The notes beneath the pieces were generated by a model that was not told the origin of the DNA, searched no databases, and saw only the letters and a list, made by a program, of their open reading frames with translations. Positions 48,460-59,301 of a stretch of 64,000 nt of DNA are shown one piece after another; position 1 is the stretch's first letter, and each line of letters opens with the position of its first letter. A program made the position numbers and the translations under genes. This DNA is from Salinivibrio kushneri (GTDB lineage: Bacteria > Pseudomonadota > Gammaproteobacteria > Enterobacterales > Vibrionaceae). Location: contig NZ_CP040021.1 in assembly GCF_005280275.1 (NCBI RefSeq), positions 2,443,001 to 2,507,000 on the forward strand, read 5' to 3'.

Positions 48460-51030
48460 ATGACGAAGACACATCAATCGTCTCCTGATGTGCAAGACAT
48501 GGTGGCGCAAGCAGATACTGGCGCACGCTCACCGGATGGACTATCAGGACGTATTCTTTGGCTGGTACCACTTTGCTGGTCCCTGTTTCAGCTTTGGTAT
48601 GCGTCGCCGCTACCTTTCGCGCTCGACTTTGGCGTACTCAATAATACCGAAGCTCGCTCGCTCCATTTGGCGTTCGCGATGTTTTTGGCCTACACCGCCT
48701 ACCCCGCGCGTAAGACTTCACCCCGAGATCGGGTGCCATTACTCGATTGGGTATTTGCACTAGCGGGTAGTTTAGCCGCCGGTTACCTCTTCCTTTTTTA
48801 TAACCAACTTGCAGACCGTGCTGGCGCTTATACCTCGTTCGATATTACGGTTGCCGCCATCGGTATGATTCTGATGCTTGAGGCAACACGCCGCGCCCTT
48901 GGCCCACCGCTAATGGTGGTGGCAGGTGTGTTCTTACTCTATACCTTTGCCGGCCCCTACATGCCGGACGTCATCGCTCACAAAGGCGCGAGCTTGAACA
49001 AAGCCATGTCACACTTGTGGCTGACTACTGAAGGCGTCTTCGGGGTGGCACTGGGCGTCTCTACCTCGTTTGTATTCCTGTTTGTCCTGTTCGGTGCCTT
49101 GCTCGACCGCGCCGGTGCCGGCGGCTACTTCATTAAAGTGGCCTTCTCACTACTCGGTCACATGCGCGGTGGCCCCGCCAAAGCCGCGGTGGTCGCGTCC
49201 GGCCTGTCCGGTTTGGTCTCGGGTTCTTCGATTGCCAACGTAGTGACTACCGGGACCTTTACCATTCCCTTGATGAAACGCGTGGGCTTCCCAAGTCATA
49301 AAGCCGGGGCGGTGGAAGTGGCCGCCTCGACTAATGGCCAGCTCACCCCACCGATTATGGGGGCAGCGGCATTCTTGATGGTGGAATACGTGGGCATTTC
49401 CTACGTCGAGGTGATTAAAGCCGCGCTACTTCCCGCACTGATTTCTTATATTGCGCTGATTTACATCGTGCACTTAGAAGCCTGTAAAGCTGGCATGGAA
49501 GGCTTACCACGCCGTCATACCAGCACGGTACTGCAAAAACTGTTCTCGTTTATGACGGTGTTTGTTGGCTTGTTGGTGCTCAGCGCGGCGGTCTACTACG
49601 GCATTGGCTGGACCAAAGACGTATTTGGTGCCATGGCAACCGTGGTCATCGGTATCCTCACGCTGATTGCCTATGTGCTGTTGGTGCGTTACTCCGCCCA
49701 GTATAAATCGCAAGCAGCGGAAGACCCCGCGGCGGCTGATTTATCCGAGGTCCCCGAGCCCGGCCCCACCGTGCGTTCGGGCTTGTACTACCTGCTGCCA
49801 ATCGGCGTGCTGGTATGGTGTTTGACCGTGGAGCGCTTCTCGCCAGGCCTCTCTGCATTTTGGGCGACGGTGTTTATGATTTTTATCATTCTCACCCAGC
49901 GCCCACTCATTGCCTACTTCAACCAGCGCACTAACTTTAAAGAAGAAATTCGTGACGGGGGCGTTGATCTGCTCGAAGCCTTTGTGACCGGTGCGCGCAA
50001 CATGATCGGTATCGGTGTCGCCACTGCAGCGGCCGGGATCGTGGTAGGTACGGTGACACTCACCGGTATCGGCTTGGTGATGACAGACTTCGTCGAGTTT
50101 ATCTCCGGCGGCAACATCTTCCTGATGTTGCTGTTTACCGCGGTGATCAGCTTATTGTTGGGGATGGGACTACCGACCACCGCCAACTATATCGTGGTCT
50201 CTACCCTGATGGCGCCAGTGATTGTTACTTTAGGTGCACAGCAGGGGCTAATTATTCCACTGATCGCGGTGCACTTATTTGTGTTCTATTTCGGTATTCT
50301 TGCCGATGACACCCCCCCTGTGGGGTTGGCTGCCTTTGCGGCCGCGGCCATTGCTAAGTCGGATCCCATCCGCACCGGTGTGCAAGGTTTTACTTACGAC
50401 ATCCGCACCGCCATCCTGCCATTTATGTTTATCTTCAACACCCAGTTGTTGTTGCTCGATCTCGATGGCCCCTTTCACCTGATTTTAACCATTGTGTCGG
50501 CGACCATAGCAATGCTGGCGTTCTCTGCCGCGACACAAGGTTGGTGGATGACTAGAAACAAATGGTGGGAAACCGCCTTATTGTTATTGATTACCTTCTC
50601 CCTTTTCCGTCCAGGGTTTTGGTGGGACGAAGTGTATCCGCCGACTACCAGCTTCCCAGGCACAGAAATCACCCGTGTGGCGGAGCAGCTACCAGAAGGA
50701 AAGCCGCTGCAGCTTGAAGTGGAAGGGGAAAACTTCTTTGGTGAGCAAGTCTCCAAACATGTGGTATTGCCGGTGGATCATAGCCTTGAAAGCGGTGAAG
50801 CCCGCATTAACGACACAGGCTTAATGCTTCGCGAGGAAGACGACAAGTTGTTGGTGGATATGATCCAATTTGGTAGTGACGCTGACAAAGCAGGGATTGA
50901 TTTTGATTGGCAAATCAAAACAGTGACTATCGATAATGTCCGGCCATGGAAAGAGTGGGTGTTTGTCCCTACTCTCTTGCTCTTAGCATTGTTGGGGTGG
51001 AATCAACGCCGCCGTATTCGCCAAGCCTAA
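48460..51030 (+). CDS. Fused TRAP transporter permease (4TM/12TM type, DUF3394)
   Basis: 856-residue inner-membrane protein joining the small (DctQ-like, about residues 30-150) and large (DctM-like, about 150-690) TRAP permease subunits, with a C-terminal DUF3394 region that ends in one more helix and a basic tail. Such fusions usually work with a TAXI-type periplasmic receptor to import organic acids using a sodium gradient. No receptor gene is next to it: upstream is argR, downstream a UspA-like gene. The ATG at 48460 follows AAGGA; the upstream in-frame ATG at 48433 lacks a site. Substrate unknown. Confidence 0.92.
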   Translation: MTKTHQSSPDVQDMVAQADTGARSPDGLSGRILWLVPLCWSLFQLWYASPLPFALDFGVLNNTEARSLHLAFAMFLAYTAYPARKTSPRDRVPLLDWVFALAGSLAAGYLFLFYNQLADRAGAYTSFDITVAAIGMILMLEATRRALGPPLMVVAGVFLLYTFAGPYMPDVIAHKGASLNKAMSHLWLTTEGVFGVALGVSTSFVFLFVLFGALLDRAGAGGYFIKVAFSLLGHMRGGPAKAAVVASGLSGLVSGSSIANVVTTGTFTIPLMKRVGFPSHKAGAVEVAASTNGQLTPPIMGAAAFLMVEYVGISYVEVIKAALLPALISYIALIYIVHLEACKAGMEGLPRRHTSTVLQKLFSFMTVFVGLLVLSAAVYYGIGWTKDVFGAMATVVIGILTLIAYVLLVRYSAQYKSQAAEDPAAADLSEVPEPGPTVRSGLYYLLPIGVLVWCLTVERFSPGLSAFWATVFMIFIILTQRPLIAYFNQRTNFKEEIRDGGVDLLEAFVTGARNMIGIGVATAAAGIVVGTVTLTGIGLVMTDFVEFISGGNIFLMLLFTAVISLLLGMGLPTTANYIVVSTLMAPVIVTLGAQQGLIIPLIAVHLFVFYFGILADDTPPVGLAAFAAAAIAKSDPIRTGVQGFTYDIRTAILPFMFIFNTQLLLLDLDGPFHLILTIVSATIAMLAFSAATQGWWMTRNKWWETALLLLITFSLFRPGFWWDEVYPPTTSFPGTEITRVAEQLPEGKPLQLEVEGENFFGEQVSKHVVLPVDHSLESGEARINDTGLMLREEDDKLLVDMIQFGSDADKAGIDFDWQIKTVTIDNVRPWKEWVFVPTLLLLALLGWNQRRRIRQA

Positions 51031-51089
51031 TAACAGGGGGACGTGTGTGACACGTGCCCCTTTCTTTTATAAGTGCAAAGGATATCGCT

Positions 51090-51521
51090 ATGTATAAACA
51101 TATCTTGGTTCCGGTCGATTTGAACGACGAAAGCTTTGCAGATACCGCGGTCGATCACGCTGTTTGGCTCGCCAGCCAGTCAGGTGCCAAAATCCACCTG
51201 CTCACTGTATTGCCCGGCATTCATAATTCGATGGTCGCCTCTTACTTCCCTGAAGAAGCCGCCAATAAAATGAAACGCGACATGAAGCGCAATTTACAAG
51301 GATTTGCGGATAAATATGTCCCCGAAAACGTGGCCTGTCAGGTGTCGGTTGAAGAAGGTAAGCCCTACAAGGGGATCATTAAAACGGCAGAGCGCATCGG
51401 CTGCGATTTGATTGTGATGCCAAGCCATAAGCGTTCACGCGTCAATAAAATGATGCTGGGCTCAGTTGCCGCCAAAGTGCTCGAGGGCGCGAGTGTCCAT
51501 GTAATGGTGTTAAAACCTTAA
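51090..51521 (+). CDS. Universal stress protein family, TRAP-associated
   Basis: 143-residue UspA-fold protein: MYKHILVPVDLND at the start and a C-terminal MLGSVAAKVLEGA. The usual ATP-binding pattern G-x2-G-x9-G(S/T) is altered: both leading glycines are replaced (PSHK where GSHG is expected) while the final GS remains, so nucleotide binding is doubtful. AAGGA lies eight bases before the ATG at 51090, and the gene starts 59 bases after the TRAP permease, so they are likely co-transcribed. In Halomonas elongata the UspA protein TeaD sits beside the TeaABC TRAP transporter and regulates it; a similar role is inference. Confidence 0.88.
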   Translation: MYKHILVPVDLNDESFADTAVDHAVWLASQSGAKIHLLTVLPGIHNSMVASYFPEEAANKMKRDMKRNLQGFADKYVPENVACQVSVEEGKPYKGIIKTAERIGCDLIVMPSHKRSRVNKMMLGSVAAKVLEGASVHVMVLKP

Positions 51522-51530
51522 CCATAGGGT

Positions 51531-51554
51531 TCAGGCACGTCGATGCGTGCCTGA
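51531..51554. terminator. Hairpin between uspA-like and ubiX
   Basis: TCAGGCACG (51531-51539) pairs perfectly with CGTGCCTGA (51546-51554) around a six-base loop, between two converging genes. T-runs are absent on both sides. Confidence 0.5.
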
Positions 51555-51561
51555 GCATTGT

Positions 51562-52182
51562 TCACCGCTGGCGTTGATCATAGCCCCAGCGAGGCACCAA
51601 GGTTTGTTCGGCCCCCAAGTGATCTAAAATGCGTGCCACCATAAAGTCCACTAAATCATCGATCGACTGGGGCTGGTGATAAAAGCCTGGCGCGGCAGGC
51701 ATAATGGTGACACCCATCTGCGACAGCTTGTGCATGTTTTCTAAATGCAGCGTTGAAAACGGGGTCTCGCGCACCACCAAGAGCAACTGTCCGCGCTCTT
51801 TAAGTACCACATCCGCCGCGCGTTCGATAAGGTTATCGGACAAACCATGGGCAATGGACGATAACGAACCTGCCGAGCAGGGGCACACCACCATTTGCTT
51901 GGGCGCTGCCGATCCCGAGGCGACCGGCGAAAACCAATCTTCTTTACCACAAACGATCAGTTTGTTGCTATCACATTGCAGATGTTCGGCTAATATTTTC
52001 TGTGCCGCTTGCGGGCCTGACGGAAGTTTCAGCCCATGCTCGGTCGCTAACACCACACGTGCGGCCGACGAGATCAATAAGAAAACCTGATAATCTTGTG
52101 CGAGCAAGCACTCGAGCAAACGTAGACCGTAGGGCGCACCGGATGCGCCTGTCCACGCCAAGGTTATTCGTTTATCCGCCAT
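51562..52182 (-). CDS. ubiX: Flavin prenyltransferase UbiX
   Basis: Makes prenylated FMN, the cofactor of the UbiD decarboxylase in ubiquinone synthesis. 206 residues; [14 protein letters not shown] (FMN loop), [26 protein letters not shown] and [13 protein letters not shown] motifs. GGAGG lies six bases before the ATG, inside the end of mpl, which it overlaps by 11 bases, so the two genes are coupled. Confidence 0.95.
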   Translation of the reverse strand: MADKRITLAWTGASGAPYGLRLLECLLAQDYQVFLLISSAARVVLATEHGLKLPSGPQAAQKILAEHLQCDSNKLIVCGKEDWFSPVASGSAAPKQMVVCPCSAGSLSSIAHGLSDNLIERAADVVLKERGQLLLVVRETPFSTLHLENMHKLSQMGVTIMPAAPGFYHQPQSIDDLVDFMVARILDHLGAEQTLVPRWGYDQRQR

Positions 52183-53545
52183 AAACCGCCTCCTTACTCG
52201 CCAGAGCTGTTAGCAGCTTGTCATGAATACCACCAAAGCCGCCGTTGCTCATCACCAACACGGTATCGCCTGCTTGGGCGTGCTCAGTCAGGGCAGTTAC
52301 CAGTGCATCAATATCGTCATGTCTATGCGCCGGCTGCGTGCAGTTGTCCACCACCGCTTCAAGCGACCAATCTAGCCCTTGCGGTTGATATAAGAACACC
52401 GTGTCCGCACGGGCCAACGACGCCGCTAGTGTATCCTTGTGAACCCCTTGCTTCATGGTATTAGAGCGTGGCTCGAGCACAGCGACAATGCGGCCATTAC
52501 CCACTTTCGCGCGCAACCCCTCAAGGGTCAGGCGAATCGCCGTCGGGTGGTGGGCAAAATCGTCATACACAGTGACACCGGCTTGCTCGCCGCGCCACTC
52601 TAGACGTCGCTTGGTATTGATAAATGTCTCGAGCGATTGGCAGGCCAAATCAGGTGTCACCCCCACATGACGCGCTGCCGCGATGGCCATCAACGCATTA
52701 CGCACGTTGTGATCACCGACTAAATCCCAGCTCACCGTCCCCACGAGTTCACCGGCAAAGTACACGTCAAATTGACTGCCAGCCGGGTCTTTTTTCATGC
52801 TCTGCCACTGGCCATCCGGCCCGGCGTACACACACTCACTCCAACAGCCCATCGCCAACGTGTCCGTGACATTGGTGTCGTCTGAGGGCGCAATAATTTG
52901 CCCAATCCCCGGCACGGTACGCACCACATGGTGAAATTGTTTCTTAATCGCCGCCAGATCATCAAAAATATCGGCGTGATCGAACTCAAGGTTATTGATC
53001 ACCAAGGTTTTCGGTTGGTAGTGGATAAACTTAGAGCGCTTATCGAAAAACGCACTGTCATATTCATCCGCTTCCACCACAAAAAACGGGCTATCGCCTA
53101 ATCGCGCCGATGCGTTAAAGTTACTCGCTACCCCACCAATCAAAAAGCCGGGGGCGTAGCCACAGTCTTCTAAAATCCACGCCAGCATACTGGCGGTGGT
53201 GGTCTTTCCATGGGTGCCAGATACCGCCAGCACCCAGCGGTCTTGCAGGAGAAAATCATGCAACCATTGCGGGCCTGACGTATACGGCAAGCCTTGATTG
53301 AGGACCGCCTCGACACAAGGGTTACCACGGCTCATAGCATTGCCAATCACCACCAAGTCAGGTGCAGGTGATAGCTGGACAGGATCATAGCCTTCGATAA
53401 TATCGATTCCCTGAGACTCAAGTAGCGTGCTCATCGGGGGGTAAACATGGCTGTCAGAGCCCGTCACCCTATGCCCCAGTTGTTTTGCCAGCATGGCTGC
53501 GCCACCCATAAAAGTCCCGCAGATGCCTAAAATATGAATATGCAT
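52172..53545 (-). CDS. mpl: UDP-N-acetylmuramate:L-Ala-gamma-D-Glu-meso-DAP ligase
   Basis: Recycles the murein tripeptide by joining it to UDP-N-acetylmuramate. 457 residues of the Mur ligase fold: [14 protein letters not shown] at the start, P-loop [12 protein letters not shown] (about residue 110), [16 protein letters not shown], and [10 protein letters not shown]. Matches E. coli Mpl along its length and differs from MurC by these motifs. ATG at 53545 is chosen by alignment; GTG 53554 is an alternative. Confidence 0.95.
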   Translation of the reverse strand: MHIHILGICGTFMGGAAMLAKQLGHRVTGSDSHVYPPMSTLLESQGIDIIEGYDPVQLSPAPDLVVIGNAMSRGNPCVEAVLNQGLPYTSGPQWLHDFLLQDRWVLAVSGTHGKTTTASMLAWILEDCGYAPGFLIGGVASNFNASARLGDSPFFVVEADEYDSAFFDKRSKFIHYQPKTLVINNLEFDHADIFDDLAAIKKQFHHVVRTVPGIGQIIAPSDDTNVTDTLAMGCWSECVYAGPDGQWQSMKKDPAGSQFDVYFAGELVGTVSWDLVGDHNVRNALMAIAAARHVGVTPDLACQSLETFINTKRRLEWRGEQAGVTVYDDFAHHPTAIRLTLEGLRAKVGNGRIVAVLEPRSNTMKQGVHKDTLAASLARADTVFLYQPQGLDWSLEAVVDNCTQPAHRHDDIDALVTALTEHAQAGDTVLVMSNGGFGGIHDKLLTALASKEAVYGG

Positions 53546-53801
53546 AGCCTTCACTGTATTGTTGATTGCCCTGTCGTTTGGCGCAGGCGGTTATTATGCC
53601 TTGGATTAACGCTTGGGTCTTATCGCTTGCGCGCATCTGACATGGTTTTTATGTCGCGATCACACTTCCCTGGCCTGATTCATTTCTTCAGTACGATTAA
53701 AAAGTCACGAAAGCTAGAATAGCGGCGATTCCAAGAGGCAGCTCACTGCCCATGTATCCGATTGCACAAGAAAGACAGTTCATCATCATTAAGGATTGAG
53801 A

Positions 53802-54824
53802 ATGCCCGACATTAAGACCCTCGGCGAGTACATTGTTGAGAAGCAACACGCGTTTCCGCATGCCAGCGGTGATTTATCTTCTCTTCTCGCCTCCATTCGT
53901 CTGGCCGCCAAAATTGTTAACCGTGAAATCAACAAAGCCGGCTTGGTCGACATTGCTGGCGCGATTGGCACGGAAAACGCGCAAGGTGAAGAGCAGCAAA
54001 AACTCGACGTCTATGCCAACGAAAAATTTAAAGCCGCGATGGAAGCGCGCGACCAAGTGTGTGGCGTCGCCAGTGAAGAAGAAGATGACGCGGTTATTTT
54101 TAATAAACAGCTTAACCGTAATGCCAAATATGTGGTGCTCATCGACCCACTGGATGGCTCCTCTAACATTGATGTTAATGTGTCTGTTGGCACCATTTTC
54201 TCCATCTATCACCGCGTATCACCGGTAGGAACACCGCCCACCGAAGAAGACTTCCTTCAACCCGGTCACCGCCAAGTTGCCGCCGGCTATATCATTTACG
54301 GCTCATCCACCATGTTGGTTTACACCACGGGGGATGGTGTACATGGTTTTACCTACGACCCTTCGCTAGGTCTGTTCTGCCTGTCTCACGAAAACATGAC
54401 CATTCCTAAAGACGGCAACATCTACTCCATTAACGAAGGGAATTACATCAAATTCCCACAAGGCGTCAAAAAATATATCAAATACTGCCAAGAAAACGTC
54501 CCACAGGAGAAACGCCCTTATACGTCACGTTATATTGGCTCCTTAGTCGCCGACTTTCATCGCAACCTGCTCAAAGGTGGCATTTACCTCTACCCCAGCA
54601 CGCTCGCCTACCCCAATGGCAAGCTACGCTTACTGTATGAGTGCAACCCCATGGCCTTTATTATTGAGCAAGCCGGTGGCAAAGCGACCGATGGCACCCA
54701 GCGCATCATGGACATTGCGCCGAATGAACTTCATCAACGGGTGCCTTTCTTTGTTGGCTCAAGCAATATGGTCGATAAGGTCGAAGAATACCTCGACACT
54801 TATCCGGATCATGACGACGAATAG
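53802..54824 (+). CDS. fbp: Fructose-1,6-bisphosphatase class I
   Basis: Gluconeogenic phosphatase making fructose 6-phosphate. 340 residues with metal-binding [12 protein letters not shown] (about residue 113), ASEEEDD, and [13 protein letters not shown]-terminal YECNPMAF substrate site. AAGGA lies six bases upstream of ATG 53802; a TTG at 53796 is not needed. Confidence 0.97.
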   Translation: MPDIKTLGEYIVEKQHAFPHASGDLSSLLASIRLAAKIVNREINKAGLVDIAGAIGTENAQGEEQQKLDVYANEKFKAAMEARDQVCGVASEEEDDAVIFNKQLNRNAKYVVLIDPLDGSSNIDVNVSVGTIFSIYHRVSPVGTPPTEEDFLQPGHRQVAAGYIIYGSSTMLVYTTGDGVHGFTYDPSLGLFCLSHENMTIPKDGNIYSINEGNYIKFPQGVKKYIKYCQENVPQEKRPYTSRYIGSLVADFHRNLLKGGIYLYPSTLAYPNGKLRLLYECNPMAFIIEQAGGKATDGTQRIMDIAPNELHQRVPFFVGSSNMVDKVEEYLDTYPDHDDE

Positions 54825-54862
54825 GCGCGAAATAGACACCTAACACCAGTCTTCCATGATAA

Positions 54863-54895
54863 AGAGGCGGCCAATACGGTCGCCTCTGTTATTTT
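54863..54895 (+). terminator. Terminator of fbp
   Basis: AGAGGCGGCC (54863-54872) pairs with GGTCGCCTCT (54878-54887), one wobble, loop AATAC, then a T-rich tail GTTATTTT. It lies 38 bases after the fbp stop. Confidence 0.7.
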
Positions 54896-54950
54896 CACGC
54901 TTGGCGGTTATAATTGGCACACACTTTTTCATTAAACAAAAGGACATCCC

Positions 54951-55478
54951 ATGAGCCTGAACCAGGTCCCTGCAGGCAAAGAGCTGCCTGAAGATATTTA
55001 TGTGGTGATTGAGATCCCAGCTAACGCCGATCCAATTAAGTATGAAGTCGATAAAGATAGCGGCGCCGTTTTCGTTGACCGTTTCATGGCAACGCCTATG
55101 TTCTATCCATGTAACTATGGCTATGTGAACCACACCTTGTCTTTGGATGGTGACCCTGTTGACGTACTGGTTCCAACCCCATTCCCATTAGTGCCTGGCT
55201 CAGTGATCCGCTGCCGCCCTGTTGGCGTGCTGAAAATGACCGATGAGTCTGGTGAAGATGCCAAAGTGATTGCGGTACCGCACAGCAAGCTCACCAAAGA
55301 GTATGATCACGTGAAAGACGTGAACGATCTGCCTGAGCTACTGAAAGCACAAATCACGCACTTCTTCGAACGCTATAAAGAGCTAGAAGCCGGCAAGTGG
55401 GTGAAAGTTGACGGTTGGGAAGATGCCCAAGCGGCAAAAGACGAAATCCTGTCTTCATTTGAGCGCGCAAAACAGTAA
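54951..55478 (+). CDS. ppa: Inorganic pyrophosphatase
   Basis: Cytoplasmic soluble family I enzyme splitting pyrophosphate, driving biosynthetic reactions. 175 residues; catalytic [15 protein letters not shown] (metal-binding aspartates) and [27 protein letters not shown] precedes the ATG. Own terminator follows. Confidence 0.97.
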   Translation: MSLNQVPAGKELPEDIYVVIEIPANADPIKYEVDKDSGAVFVDRFMATPMFYPCNYGYVNHTLSLDGDPVDVLVPTPFPLVPGSVIRCRPVGVLKMTDESGEDAKVIAVPHSKLTKEYDHVKDVNDLPELLKAQITHFFERYKELEAGKWVKVDGWEDAQAAKDEILSSFERAKQ

Positions 55479-55500
55479 TCAGCCGCTTCAATGAAACACT

Positions 55501-55526
55501 GCCCGCGAACCTTCGCGGGCTTTTTT
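55501..55526 (+). terminator. Terminator of ppa
   Basis: GCCCGCGA pairs with TCGCGGGC around ACCT and is followed by six T. It ends a few bases before the stop of the opposing tamB. Confidence 0.9.
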
Positions 55527-55530
55527 GTCT

Positions 55531-58500
55531 CTACTTGACCTCAAACTGATAGAGCAGATCCACTGCCTGATCGACACCAGACACCGCTTCCAGATAAAGG
55601 TCTTGCATCAGTCGATAGCGCACCGTGAACACACCAATTGCATCGAAGATCCCCACGCCGTATTTCACCTCTAAATCGGGCAAGATATAACCGGATACTT
55701 CCACTTTTTGCTCATCGCCCGCGCCTGAGGTATCGAGAGTCAGATCCTCGACCCCAAACGCCTGACCAATCTCCCCGACCAACTTGCCACTTTGTGCTAA
55801 CCCCAAGCCAATCAGCATCGAGGTCATATTGGCATCACCGGCACCAGCATCAAGCGCGCGGCCACGTAACAAATAGGACAGGGCATTGGCCTGCGAGCCA
55901 GCCGGGTCCATAAATACAGTCGCCACCGGGTCATCAGCGGGCCCCGTTAAGCGGATCCCTGCCGTCACATCTCCTTCAATACGTTCAGGGTTTCGAATCG
56001 CCTCCACTTGCAAGTACGGCTGATCAGCGGGGCCATTGAACAAGATCTCGCCCTTTTTAATCAGCAAGTCTTGGCCAAACGAGCGATAAGTACCATCAAG
56101 CAAGCTCACATTCCCCACAATCAAGGCGCCTTGCTGATTGTTTTTGATATTAAGCTCGCCTGACAAACGAGATTTCAGTCCAAACGCCGCTAACTGTACA
56201 TCTTCCCCCAGTACGAGTTGCACATCAGTCTGTAAGTTAAAGGGCACGGATTCACTTTGCTCAATATCCTCTGGCACATAGTTCTCTTTCAGCAGGACCG
56301 TATCGTCCGACACCGTGATGGCAGACTCGGGCAGGTTCTCGACTTCAATCCGCCCCCATGGCACACGAATGTCGCCCCGAATCGTCATATCATGTGGCGT
56401 TGCCGATACCGTGAGGTCAGGTGCGACATCCAGCCGCACCATTGGCGGCACATTGACCCGTAAGGTGTCCCCCGCCACGTTTAAGCCAAAACGCCAGTCG
56501 TCCATACTGGGCCATTGCCCATCGCCGTTCAGTGCCAGCACGCCATCCGGTGTCACCAGCTTGCCTTCCACCTTGCCCTGCTTGCCATCCAACGTGAGCG
56601 CTAACTGCCCATCGTTCACATCAACAGGTGACGCCAAGCCTTTGACTCGCAATGCCTCAACGGTCAGTCCACCATATACATCTGGTAGGGTCAGCGGCCC
56701 CTCGACCCGTAAGTTAGCATTCACTTCACCATTAATATCCGCTTGTTGATCGCTACCCAGCAAAGGTTCGAGCTTGGCCAGTTGAACATCATTGACCGTC
56801 ACCTCCCCCGTCAAAGATCGGTTTGGCGCCAACAAATCGTTTAAAGTAAAGGCCGAGGCGAGGGTCCCCCCTTCGGACAATGTCAGCGCCAGCGCGCCTT
56901 GCAATTTATCCTGATGCCAACGCGTATTGAGATTGGCATGTTGCCAGCCAATCACCAGCGGCGTATCGGCCTGCTGGCGCAGATCGCCATCCGCGATATC
57001 AATCGAGGCCTTTACATCCGGTGAGGCGTCAGGCTGCCAGCGTGCGTGAATCGCGGCACTGGCACGTGTATTGAGCTGCCATTCCGGCGGTAAGAAGGCC
57101 GCGATTTGCGCCGCTTCAAAGCCTTCAATCTTAGCGGCCACGTCCCCCTGCGCGCCGACGGTTGCCGGTTGCGATAAGCACAAGGAAGTCGCTTGCCACT
57201 GCCAACAATGCTCGCCAACCTCGGTTTGCATATCGGAAAAACTAAACGCAATCGGTGCCGCGCTTTGCTGCACAATGTCGCCAAGATCGTCTACGTTCAC
57301 CGATGTATTAAACAATCTCCCTTGCCATCCTGTCTCTCGCGCCAGTGCGCCTTCAATACGTAGCGCGCCAGACGCTGGGGCACCTTGCCAGCGTAAATCC
57401 AGCTGATGCTCGCCTTCATCACCGCGCACGGATAAATCGAGGTTATCTAAGCGCACGGTTTGATAGCGCCCGCCTAATACCGATACCGTCAAATTGCCAC
57501 CCAAGCTGTCTTTCAAGGCAAGATTGCCGTCTAACGTCAGCTGATTAATGCGCACATCTTGCCAACGCAGCTGCTTGGCTTGGAGTGCAAGTTTGGCATC
57601 TGGATGAGCAAACGGCCCGCTCAGCTTTGCATCGCCGCGGATCACGCCAGTGAACATAGGCAAGGATTGCGACAAATCGGCAATATCGACCGACAGTCCC
57701 ATTTGCCACTCATCACGCACTTGCCCTTGTGCCGTGACTTGGTTGGGGCCGTGCGACAGGGTCAGTCCCGATGTCGACACGCTCGGCTGGCCATCGCCAT
57801 CCCGGTCATGCGCATTAAGGGCGCCTGCGACTGCCAGTGGCAGTTTTTGCAACGCCCCATGCACCACCAATGTGGGCACAGACACCTCCCACCCGCCTTG
57901 GGCGGTTAAGCGGCCACGATGGCTGATTGCACCGGTTAAATCCCCCGTAACCTCCGGCCATTGCTGCTGAGGTTGAATGTTGGCAAACCCTAACTCAGCT
58001 TGCCAAAAAGGCACGCTAGACCAATCTACGCTGGCACGCCCGGCCACCTTACCCCCCAGTGTGTTGGCCTCCAGCTGCGAGAGAGTCAGCGCCGTTAGGC
58101 TACCTTGGCCGGTCAAATTCAGTTGGGTGGTCGGCACGTCAGGGCCATCGACGCCGGTTTGTAAGCCGAGCTGATAGTCAGACAAGTCACCATCGGCGTG
58201 AAATTGTAGCTCGCGTAATGCCCCGATCGCTTCTCCCGTCAGCGGCAACGCCAATGCTTTGCTCTCCAATTGCACGGCAAAAGGTAAGTTTGCCGCCAGC
58301 AGGTTTGCTTCTCCTTCCAGCGTCGCCGTCACCGGGCCGCGCGCGCTCGCGTTTAGCTTAAGCGCGGCAAGACTTCCTGAGGCCGACAGCGATAAAGCTT
58401 GGCCTTGAAGCGGAGCGAGGTTGGTGGTCAATTGAGCTTGCAAGGTTAGTGGGTACTCACCTTTAAGTATAATATCACCCGCAAGGCTTGCCGTGCCTTG

Positions 58501-59301
58501 GGGAGCAGCCACCGAGACGTTATCAATCGTCACGGTGCTGTCTTGAACACTGCCCGCCAGGGATAACGATGAAAGTGTTTGCACTGTGCCCGCTTCAATC
58601 CGCGTATCTTGTAGATGGAGCTGTTCCACCTCGATAGCCAGCGGCAGCGCCACCGTGGGTAGCTCCAGCCCCGGATAATGCCATGGCGGGCTTGCCACCG
58701 CGCTATCCGGTTTGCCGACCGCTTGGTCGGTATTTTCTTGAGGCTCAGTGTCGCTCGGTAGGCTCACCACCAGCTGCTGCCAATCCGTCGGCGATAGGGT
58801 TAAGGTGTCGCCAACAAAATGTACGCCTCCTTGCAGCTGATGCCAACTGACCGACTGCTCGGCAACCTGAATCGCCACATCGTTAAAGACAAAGGCATTA
58901 ACATGGATCGGCAGCGGCGCTTTGATAGCTGACGTGGATACGTCTTGCGACGATGTTTCCTCCTCACTCGCGGGCAAATGAATATCAAGGGTGACTCCTT
59001 CGACGGCCAATTGGTCAATACAAATCGCAGGCGTCAGTAAGCACTTACCTTGGATAACAAGCCTGAGCTGTTCGGCGTTCAGTTGCAGCTGCGCATCATC
59101 ATAGCGCACCCCTTGCAGTACAAACCCGGAAAGTAGGCTGCCGTCGGCCTCATCAATCGATAAAGCAGGCAGCGCTTTCTGCGCGCCCCACACCCCTACC
59201 TGCAAGCCCACAGGCGTAAAAAGTGCGGCCGCTACCAGCCCCACCACAGAAAAAAGACTGATTAACGTCATAAACGTTAGTCTGACCAACCAACGACTCA
59301 T
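55531..59301 (-). CDS. tamB: Translocation and assembly module protein TamB
   Basis: 1256-residue inner-membrane-anchored protein that spans the periplasm and works with TamA in outer-membrane protein assembly and lipid transport. One N-terminal membrane anchor (residues 5-28), then a long beta-rich AsmA-like region of repeating short strands, and the C-terminal DUF490/TamB domain (about 900-1256) with GEILFNGPADQPYLQVEA and ending in aromatic YQFEVK. The ATG overlaps the tamA stop in ATGA, so the pair is translationally coupled. Confidence 0.95.
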   Translation of the reverse strand: MSRWLVRLTFMTLISLFSVVGLVAAALFTPVGLQVGVWGAQKALPALSIDEADGSLLSGFVLQGVRYDDAQLQLNAEQLRLVIQGKCLLTPAICIDQLAVEGVTLDIHLPASEEETSSQDVSTSAIKAPLPIHVNAFVFNDVAIQVAEQSVSWHQLQGGVHFVGDTLTLSPTDWQQLVVSLPSDTEPQENTDQAVGKPDSAVASPPWHYPGLELPTVALPLAIEVEQLHLQDTRIEAGTVQTLSSLSLAGSVQDSTVTIDNVSVAAPQGTASLAGDIILKGEYPLTLQAQLTTNLAPLQGQALSLSASGSLAALKLNASARGPVTATLEGEANLLAANLPFAVQLESKALALPLTGEAIGALRELQFHADGDLSDYQLGLQTGVDGPDVPTTQLNLTGQGSLTALTLSQLEANTLGGKVAGRASVDWSSVPFWQAELGFANIQPQQQWPEVTGDLTGAISHRGRLTAQGGWEVSVPTLVVHGALQKLPLAVAGALNAHDRDGDGQPSVSTSGLTLSHGPNQVTAQGQVRDEWQMGLSVDIADLSQSLPMFTGVIRGDAKLSGPFAHPDAKLALQAKQLRWQDVRINQLTLDGNLALKDSLGGNLTVSVLGGRYQTVRLDNLDLSVRGDEGEHQLDLRWQGAPASGALRIEGALARETGWQGRLFNTSVNVDDLGDIVQQSAAPIAFSFSDMQTEVGEHCWQWQATSLCLSQPATVGAQGDVAAKIEGFEAAQIAAFLPPEWQLNTRASAAIHARWQPDASPDVKASIDIADGDLRQQADTPLVIGWQHANLNTRWHQDKLQGALALTLSEGGTLASAFTLNDLLAPNRSLTGEVTVNDVQLAKLEPLLGSDQQADINGEVNANLRVEGPLTLPDVYGGLTVEALRVKGLASPVDVNDGQLALTLDGKQGKVEGKLVTPDGVLALNGDGQWPSMDDWRFGLNVAGDTLRVNVPPMVRLDVAPDLTVSATPHDMTIRGDIRVPWGRIEVENLPESAITVSDDTVLLKENYVPEDIEQSESVPFNLQTDVQLVLGEDVQLAAFGLKSRLSGELNIKNNQQGALIVGNVSLLDGTYRSFGQDLLIKKGEILFNGPADQPYLQVEAIRNPERIEGDVTAGIRLTGPADDPVATVFMDPAGSQANALSYLLRGRALDAGAGDANMTSMLIGLGLAQSGKLVGEIGQAFGVEDLTLDTSGAGDEQKVEVSGYILPDLEVKYGVGIFDAIGVFTVRYRLMQDLYLEAVSGVDQAVDLLYQFEVK

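Noticed and set aside
48257-48571. A 104-codon minus-strand frame upstream of and into the TRAP permease gene
   Set aside because: No ribosome site or family; overlaps the start of a clear membrane-protein gene and the structured leader.
53534-53722. A 62-codon frame between mpl and fbp
   Set aside because: Starts inside mpl, has no convincing ribosome site and no recognisable feature; treated as noncoding.
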